DNA of 64,000 bases from Helianthus annuus (lineage: Eukaryota > Streptophyta > Magnoliopsida > Asterales > Asteraceae): NCBI RefSeq assembly GCF_002127325.2, contig NC_035448.2, positions 125,772,561 to 125,836,560 of the forward strand, written 5' to 3'. Of the stretch, positions 56,037 to 64,000 are shown one piece after another. The notes under the pieces were generated by a model. That model was not told where the DNA came from, searched no databases, and was given only the letters and a program-made list of their open reading frames with translations. The first letter of the stretch is position 1; each line of letters starts with the position of its first letter. Made by a program: the position numbers and the translations under genes.

Positions 56037-57352
56037 TCCTCACCCCCTTAAAATAAATCTCGACCCGAGATTTACTGAAATAAATAAGGGTACTTTTCTT
56101 TCATGGTGGATTCAACTTCCCACGTATACTCGGGACCTCTTCGGGCATCCCATTTGACCTTTACAATAGGTACATGCTTCCAACGAAGCTTCTTTACCTG
56201 TCAATCTTCAATCGACAAAGGTTTTTCAACAAATTTCAAGCTCTCGTCTATATGCACATCTGTGTGTGGTATAACCATTGATTCATCAGCGACGCACTTC
56301 TTCAGGTTGCAGATGTGGAACACATTATGAATTCCACTGAGCTCTTCAGGTAAGTTTAATTTATAGGCAACTGACCCGACACGTTCGATAACCTCGAAAG
56401 GTCCAATGTATCTCGGGCTTAGTTTGCCTTTCTTACCAAATCGCATCACTCCTTTCCAGGGTGATACTTTGAGCAACACTTTATCACCTATTTCGAAGTG
56501 AAAAGCCTTGCGCTTCGGATCTGCATAGCTCTTCTGCCTATCTCGGGCAGCTTTGAGACGGTCACGAATCTGGACAATTTTGTCCGTCGTTTCAAAGACT
56601 ATCTCTGGTCCCGATAATTGGACATCTCCAACTTCCGCCCAACAGATGGGTGATCTACACTTTCTACCGTATAATGCCTCGAAGGGTGCAGCCTTAATGC
56701 TGGTATGGTAGCTATTGTTGTAGGAGAATTCGATTAAGGGTAGGTTCTTATTCCAACTATCACCCAAATCGATCGCACATGCACATAGCATGTCTTCCAA
56801 TGTTTGAATAGTACACTCACTCTGACCGTCAGTCTGAGGATGATAAGCCGTACTAAAATTTAAACGCGTGCCCAAGGATTGTTGGAAACTTTTCCAAAAA
56901 TGCGATGTGTATCTAGATACAGGTATAGATACAGGTATGCCATGCAAGGCTACAATCTTATCAACGTACAGCTGGGCTAACATATCGGAGCTATAAGTCT
57001 CTTTGATGTGTAAGAAATGTGCTGACTTAGTCAGTCTATCCACTATAACCCATATTGTATCATTTCCTCGTCTTGGGTAACTTGGTAATAAAATCCATAG
57101 TTACACATTCCCACTTCCACTCGGGAAGTTCGGGCTGTTGTAGCAAGCCTGACGGCTTTTGATGCTCAGCTTTGACTTGCGCACAAGTCAAGCATTTGGC
57201 TACATGGGCGGCTACAGACTTTTTCAAGCCTATCCACCAATAATTTGCCTTTAGATCCTGGTACATCTTATCAGCTCCAGGATGAATGGAGTACTTGGAA
57301 TTGTGGGCTTCCTGGGGGATAACATCACGAAGTCCTCCGTGGACTGGAACCC
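56037..57352 (-). pseudogene. int: Integrase/chromodomain fragment of array unit 2, family E
   Basis: Tandem copy of the fragment at 51422-52737, 4615 bp further on. It carries the same frameshift near 57045-57060, the same 12-bp duplication at the catalytic Asp site (56916-56939) and the same TGA (56201-56203), with only scattered differences. The fusion to LTR sequence at 57353 is identical to that at 52738. Confidence 0.9.
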
Positions 57353-60300
57353 ATAGTTAAACGACACAATATTTAATATGCACAGCGGAAGCAATTTAAA
57401 AGATGTAACACAACCGAATTTAATTATTGTAATATCAAGTGTCACAACGTTCGATTGTTTATCCACAGACGGATCGAAATAAAATATGAGACAATAGTTC
57501 AACAGACTTCAGGCATCTTAAGCTTGCGAGACTTCTAATGATGCTTAGGAGAAATCTCAGCCAATTTCGCTTAGTACCTGCATTTAATCTTTATGGGAAA
57601 ATACGTCAGTTTACACTGGTAAATACATTCAACTGACTCATTTTGGAAAAATGATTGAAAATTTGTTTGGATGCACGAGGCGTAAACATTTTATTTAACT
57701 TGGGAGAATTATTTAATATTATAATCTTGTGAACGAATTACATGTTACTTGTGCGTTCAGTAGCCCGGATCTTGTCCGGGTTAAAGATCAATAGACACAC
57801 CACATCATAGAGTTATACACTGACAGGTGTACGCCTACACCCCGTGCTCAGGTCGTGGCCATCTCGTAAGATGATGCCAAGGATATCCGGGACATGGTCA
57901 TTAACCCCCCAAAGACTTTAAGTAATCAAGACTGTTTAAACGAGCCGATCAAATTATTCAACTACCCACTTAACTGTGGAGATTCGATCCTCGATCAAGC
58001 GGTACGCTATATACCGTAACCTAAGCCCGTATAGGGAAAATAAGTTAACAGTATTTACCTGAGAAATGTATAAATCACAATAAGCAAACGCAAGTAGCTT
58101 TTACTGGTCCTCCTTATCTGGAACGAAGGTTTATAATAACCTATTAGAATCCTAACAGGTCTTTAATTAAGCTTACGCTTAGACCGGCTAGTTTCAAGGA
58201 TACGGTTCGTACGCACGATTAAACGAAGACTGGATAGAATGTGATTTAGACCCGACAAATTCAGAGACTTGTTTAATATGGGTTTATTACTCACATTCTG
58301 GAATTTGAGATAAAACCGTTAAGGTTTAACCCGTTCAGGCTAGTTTATGTAAACTAGCTACGTAAACCGAACCGAACGCGTAATAAGCGTAACGGGTATT
58401 CATGAGAGCTATTTACAGGTTTCCTAAGTTAATTGTGCCTCAAATATGTTGTGACATCAGTAAGATGCCTTTCATTATGCCCGAAACGTGTTTAGACACA
58501 AACTAGGCCCCGTAGGGGTAGTTTGGTCATTTTAAAGTTTATAAGAGAGTTTAAATGTTTAACTGAGTTACAGGTATGATTTAATCAGCAAAAATACTTA
58601 GTTTACTGATTTATAACAGTAAGGTATTTTAGATATGTGAAATTTATCAATTATAACCAAACTATGCCCCATAGGGGTATTTTGGTAATTTCACATAAGC
58701 CGGAAAGCTCAAAACTGAAGTCTGAGATAACCAACTTTTGCTTACTGTTAGAATGTTATAATTTGGCTAAAACATCAGTAGGTATCACCCTTGTATGTTC
58801 AAAAATAGTATTAGTACATACTATGCGCTAAAAACGCTAAATAAGGCGATTAGGAGCCGTTTACGGTTTCAATACCTAAAGCTGATATTTTTATTATTCC
58901 AGAAGGTCTAAAATAATTTATTTATCATAACTAATCAGTATCAAAAGGTTTGGGGTCGTTTTGATATGTAAAACTCATTTTATGGCCTGTAAGGGCAAAA
59001 CCGACATTTACCGAATTAAGCCTACGACCATGAGTTATGCTCAGCCTAAAATTAATTAAAAATCTTTAAAATTACCAAAATAATATATTACATCAGTGGG
59101 TAAAGATTTGGATGTCAAAAAGTAGGCTTAACTAGGCTATACGCTAATCACGCCATTTAATTAACATAAAGCTTTCATTTTGCGATAATGAGCATAACTC
59201 TTAATCTACAAATCAAACTGATGTCAAATTTTTCATACAAGTTTATATATTAGTAAGTGAAGTTTCTACTCTTTTACATTTCCAAATTTCACGTTTTAAA
59301 GCGGAAAGGGCATAATGGTCAACATATGAGCAATTAACGGAATCATGCATATTAATTGGATAACTAATGATCCGAGGTGTATAATCACAGAGGGTTATAC
59401 TAGCTTGTAACCTGGTCCAAATAAAGCTCTATGGCATTTCCAAAACATTCCATAACGGGTCAGAACTGAAAGTCGAAGTATAAGTCAAACTGTGCGACTT
59501 TCGGTTCCGAACCGGGTCTAAACAGGAAATTGTCGGGTTGAATATGTTTAGACACATCCTTACACTAATTACCAAGTTATATTAATGATAAAAACAGGTT
59601 ATAAGTGTTCTGCATTGTTAATCACGCATAAATCGCATATTAAACTTTCTGTTGACTTTTTAATTATACGTTTGACCCGACTTTTGACCTAGTTATAGTG
59701 GGAATCAGGGGGAACCCTTTTGAGGTTTTATTATCCACATAAATACCTACCTAAAGGTACTTTTAATTTGAGATTTGACTGAGCCAATATTTTATAATCT
59801 CGAAGTCAAACCGTAATTACGACGGTTTGACTTTTAGCTAAATAACTAAGCTAAAATTAATTTAGAAAGGTTAAGCAACTTACAAGGGTCTAATGGATGA
59901 TTAGGAAGGCCTGGAGAGTGCTCTTGTGCTCCACACTTGATCAGAAGGTTGCTGAGGAATGAATGATCAAAGTGTTGCACTTTGAGAGCCTTATATAGTG
60001 CACTAAGACACCACAATGTGTTGACAATTAAGTCTAGGACTAACCACAACATTTCCACAGGTGTCCTACATGTTTAGGGGTTGTTTAGGGGTTGTTTAGG
60101 GGCCAAGAGGGATGAGAAATAACTGTTAAATTCGGTTTCATGCGCTTAAAACAGGTAACAGCCGGTTTTCTGGTCGCTGGCACTTGCTTACGGACCGTAA
60201 GCCCTCCCTTACGGTCCGTAAGCCTGTCATCAGGCACAAAGATTTGTTGTTCCTTGGTGTTTCAAAGGGGTAACCACTTGTTTCAAATTTGGGACATGTT

Positions 60301-60660
60301 TTATCAGATTGGGGCCTCTATAAAGTGCTTAATACAGTAACATACCCTACCATTTTGGTATGCTTGCTTGGATTCTTTATAAAAGTACCGAAAACTAAGG
60401 GTCACCGTAGGAATTTCTTCGTGAGAGCCCACCAATTGATTCATGAATCTTTCATTGCTATAATTCGCTGAATTTGAACATATACTAGATGTTTTTAATA
60501 TGTTTTGAGTCCTGGGATTTATAACGAAGTCGTTCAGAGGTGCAAAAGTTAACATGACGACACTTACCCATTTTTTTTAATAAATCCGAGTTTATAACGC
60601 TCTTCGTCTTACACGACACGTGTCGTTATTTTATTTAACACGAATTTTCGAGGTGTTACA
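57353..60660 (-). repeat. LTR E3 of family E, lacking its terminal 71 bp
   Basis: 3308 bp, same truncated edge as E2. TATA complement 59990-59997; palindrome pair 60187-60222. A GGGTTGTTTA minisatellite near 60075 has two units here and in E1 but one in E2. Confidence 0.9.
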
Positions 60661-61970
60661 TCCTCACCCCCTTAAAATAAATCTCGACCCGAGATTTACT
60701 GAAATAAATAAGGGTACTTTTCTTTCATGGTGGATTCAACTTCCCACGTATACTCGGGACCTCTTCGGGCATCCTATTTGACCTTTACAATAGGTACATG
60801 CTTCCTACGAAGCTTCTTTACCTGTCAATCTTCAATCGACAAAGGTTTTTCAACAAATTTCAAGCTCTCGTCTATATGCACATCTGTGTGTGGTATAACC
60901 ATTGATTCATCAGCGACGCACTTCTTCAGGTTGCAGATGTGGAACACATTGTGAATTCCACTGAGCTCTTCAGGTAAGTTTAATTTATAGGCAACTGACC
61001 CGACACGTTCGATAATCTCGAAAGGTCCAATGTATCTCGGGCTTAGTTTGCCTTTCTTACCAAATCGCATCACTCCTTTCCAGGGTGATACTTTGAGCAA
61101 CACTTTATCACCTATTTCGAAGTGAAAAGCCTTGCGCTTCGGATCTGCATAGCTCTTCTGCCTATCTCGGGCAGCTTTGAGACGGTCACGAATCTGGACA
61201 ATTTTGTCCGTCGTTTCAAAGACTATCTCTGGTCCCGATAATTGGACATCTCCAACTTCCGCCCAACAGATGGGTGATCTACACTTTCTACCGTATAATG
61301 CCTCGAAGGGTGCAGCCTTAATGCTGGTATGGTAGCTATTGTTGTAGGAGAATTCGATTAAGGGTAGGTTCTTATTCCAACTATCACCCAAATCGATCGC
61401 ACATGCACGTAGCATGTCTTCCAATGTTTGAATAGTACACTCACTCTGACCGTCAGTCTGAGGATGATAAGCCGTACTAAAACTTAAACGCGTGCCCAAG
61501 GATTGTTGGAAACTTTTCCAAAAATGCGATGTGTATCTAGATACAGGTATAGATACAGGTATGCCATGCAAGGCTACAATCTTATCAACGTACAGCTGGG
61601 CTAACATATCGGAGCTATAAGTCTCTTTGATGGGTAAGAAATGTGCTGACTTAGTCAGTCTATCCACTATAACCCATATTGTATCATTTCCTCGTCTTGG
61701 GTAACTTGGTAATAAAATCCATAGTTACACATTCCCACTTCCACTCGGGAAGTTCGGGCTGTTGTAGCAAGCCTGGCGGCTTTTGATGCTCAGCTTTGAC
61801 TTGCGCACAAGTCAAGCATTTGGCTACATGGGCGGCTACAGACTTTTTCAAGCCTATCCACCAATAATTTGCCTTTAGATCCTGGTACATCTTATCAGCT
61901 CCAGGATGAATGGAGTACTTGGAATTGTGGGCTTCCTGGAGGATAACATCACGAAGTCCTCCGTGGACTG
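60661..61970 (-). pseudogene. int: Integrase and chromodomain of the long E element
   Basis: Same content as the two array fragments. HHCC (61890-61684) is followed by a frameshift, then the core (61667-60825) with the 12-bp duplication replacing the catalytic Asp motif (61540-61563), and Glu kept in [13 protein letters not shown]. The GPF/Y-like block [17 protein letters not shown] is present, and a TGA (60825-60827) precedes the chromodomain-like tail RRKHVPIVKV. Unlike the fragments, it continues upstream into RNase H. Confidence 0.9.
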
Positions 61971-62730
61971 GAACCCATATTCGTCCGTTTAATCTTAAAA
62001 TTCCGTCTTTGCTAAGAGTTAACTGCTCCTCAGTTACTCCTAACTTTTCATTTGGATAGTTAGCTTCCTACACAGCTTCTCTCTATGCAGTTAACAACCT
62101 TTCGATCAAATTATTTTTCACTTCAATGCTTTTGGCGTTGACCCGGATGGGTTTCACCCTTTCTTTTCGACTCAAGGCATCAGCGACTACATTCGCCTTG
62201 CCGGGATGATATCTGATTTCACAGTCATAGTCATTTAAAGTCTCCATCCAACGGCGTTGCCTCATGTTTAAATCCTTCGGATCAAACAAATGTTGAAGGC
62301 TTCTGTGATCAGAATAGATCACAAATTTAATACCATACAGATAATGCCTCCATAGTTTTAGTGCGAACACGACGGCACCCAACTCCAAGTCATGGGTGGT
62401 GTAATTCTTTTCATGCACCTTTAACTATCTGAAGCATAGGCAATAACCTTGTCTTTCTGCATAAGCACACATCCCATGCCGGTGTGCGATGAGTCGCAGT
62501 AAACTACGAACTCCTCGGTACCTTCAGGTAGTGTTAGTATAGGAGCGTTGCTCAACTTTTGCTTCAGGGTATCAAAGGACTCTTGCTGCTTTGGGCCCCA
62601 AACGAACTTTTCCTTCTTCTTGGTCAAGGAAGTTAAGGGCGCAGCAATCCTTGAAAAATTTTCGATGAAGCGCCTGTAATATCCTGCCAATCCCAGGAAA
62701 CTACGAATCTCCGTAGGCATCTTCGGCTCT
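61971..62730 (-). pseudogene. RNase H domain of the long E element
   Basis: Codons 62720-62421 cover [19 protein letters not shown], the linker KKKEKFVWGPKQQESF and RNase H start YCDSSHTGMGCVLMQ. After a frameshift near 62420, 62418-62083 gives [40 protein letters not shown] and [18 protein letters not shown]. The RNase H motifs (Asp in YCDSS, Glu in HDLELGA, Asp in SDHRSL) are in place, but the frameshift and a stop at 62083 break it. Confidence 0.88.
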
Positions 62731-64000
62731 TACCAGTTCATGACAGCTTCAACTTTAGCGGGATCCACTTGGATACCACGCTCACTGACCACATGTCCAA
62801 GGAATTGGACCTCTCGAAGCCAAAATTCACACTTAGAGAATTTGGCATAGAGTTTCTCATGACGTAAAAGTTTGAGAATACATCGAAGATGTTTCTCATG
62901 ATCGGCTTGGTTTTTAGAGTAAATGAGAATGTCGTCAATGAATACGATGACGAATTTATCTAAGTACGGCTTGCAAACGCGATTCATGAGGTCCATGAAC
63001 GCAGCCGGTGCATTAGTGAGCCCAAAAGGCATCACCAGGAACTCCTAATGACCATAACGAGTCCTAAATGCAGTTTTATGTACGTCTTCATCTCTGACCT
63101 CCAGTTGGTGGTAGCCTGACCTCAAATCAATCTTCGAGAAATAGCTTGCCCCTTGTAATTGATCAAACAGATCGTCGATCCTGGGCAAAGGATATTTATT
63201 CTTGATCGTGACCTTATTAAGCTCACGATAGTCGATGCACAGACGCATCGATCCATCCTTCTTCTTTACAAACAGAACTGGTGCTCCCCAAGGAGACGAA
63301 CTAGGTTTGATGAAGCCCTTGGCTAGCAATCCGTCTAGCTGCGTCCTCAATTCTTTCATCTCCGTTGGAGCCAACCTATACGGTGCCCTGGCAATTGGTG
63401 CTGCTCCGGGGATGATATCAATCCTGAATTCCACTTGCCTATCTGGTGGCAAACCAGGTAGTTCTTCCAGAAAAACTTCTGGGAATTCAGAAATAACAGG
63501 GATGTCTTCTATCTTTGGTTTAGGCTCGTCAATAATCACTTGTGCCATGTAGATGACACAACCCTTCTTTAAACATTTTGAAGCCTTGAGCATAGTCACT
63601 TGCTCAGGCAGTCCATACTGGGTGTCTCCCCGAACGGTAAGTGATTCACCCGACGGGGTCCGTATCACCACTTGTTTCTTGTTGCAGACGATTTGGGCTT
63701 GGTTGTGAGATAACCAGTCCATACCCAAAACTATGTCAAAACCGGCCAACTTAAAGGGAAGTAGAGTCAGAGGAAAAGAATGGTTCTTAATGGATATAAA
63801 ACATCCTTCTAACACAGTTGAGACGGTTTCTATGGTACCATCTGCTAACTCTACCTCATAGTTTACGCTTAGGGTTTTGACAGGTAAATTCAACAATTTA
63901 CAAAACTTGTCATCTACGAAAGACTTATCTGCGCCTGAATCAAAAAGTACTCTTGCAAAGACATCGTTTACAAGGAAAGTACCTGTTATGACATTGTCGT
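62731..64000 (-). pseudogene. pol: Protease and reverse transcriptase of the long E element (runs off the window)
   Basis: Protease active site FDSGADKSF lies near 63929-63946, followed by [14 protein letters not shown] follows: [72 protein letters not shown] stop at 63045-63047 breaks the frame just before the MPFGLTNAP block. RT then continues from 63035 with the active site [12 protein letters not shown], ending at a stop at 62730. The Gag region must lie beyond 64000. This is the most complete copy of family E here. Confidence 0.9.

Overview
This window is transposable-element sequence from a flowering-plant nuclear genome, very probably a eudicot. I could not support any host gene, tRNA, rRNA or CRISPR array. 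The evidence for a plant is the set of families present: Ty3/gypsy chromoviruses of the Tekay/Del type (Gag with CCHC knuckles, protease-RT-RNaseH-integrase, chromodomain-like C-terminus, initiator-Met tRNA primer site, 2-3 kb LTRs), a Ty1/copia-type element, and a plant L1-like LINE whose ORF1 carries an RRM and a DUF4283-like region. The very long Gag of the copia-type element reminds me of Asteraceae elements, but that placement is weak.

Layout, from the outer layer inward. A minus-strand LINE (43628-48141) is the oldest landing pad seen. To its left lies a plus-strand Tekay array (family A): a decayed gag-pol (616-4723 continued at 13883-14335), then LTR L1, a truncated pol unit U1, LTR L2, a truncated pol unit U2, and LTR L3 ending at 43627. 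To its right lies a minus-strand Tekay array (family E): a complete LTR (48142-51421), two repeats of [integrase fragment + LTR], then a longer pol that runs off the window at 64000. In both arrays the internal LTRs lack their element-sense 3' end and are fused directly into pol at identical junctions. This is the pattern expected from one deletion followed by LTR-LTR unequal crossing-over.

Three elements are nested inside the A array. Element B (4724-13882, plus strand, 5-bp TSD CGTAA, two 2423-bp LTRs with about five differences) splits the A integrase. Element C (16586-24065, minus strand, TSD GAATC, 432/430-bp LTRs about 3% apart) splits U1; it is a copia-type element with a very large Gag region and no polymerase. 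Element D (31969-42747, minus strand, TSD CCACT, LTRs of about 3.3 kb) splits L3 and lacks protease and most of RNase H.

No element here looks fully autonomous. B, the youngest, lacks protease and the first half of RT. A and E carry inactivating mutations shared between their tandem copies, so their amplification came after inactivation. Every LTR element here would therefore need enzymes supplied in trans, or is moving only by recombination.

The most interesting signals are structural. (1) A stem-loop with compensatory base changes sits 17-18 nt upstream of the 3' LTR in all four Tekay families. (2) A five-fold tandem array of paired hairpins with covarying stems and constant loops lies in the B LTR. 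(3) A 98-bp GT-AG segment in B gag restores the reading frame exactly when removed. (4) There are two independent, oppositely oriented tandem retrotransposon arrays. (5) L3 carries a visible unequal-recombination footprint. (6) Element C is a Gag-only parasite.
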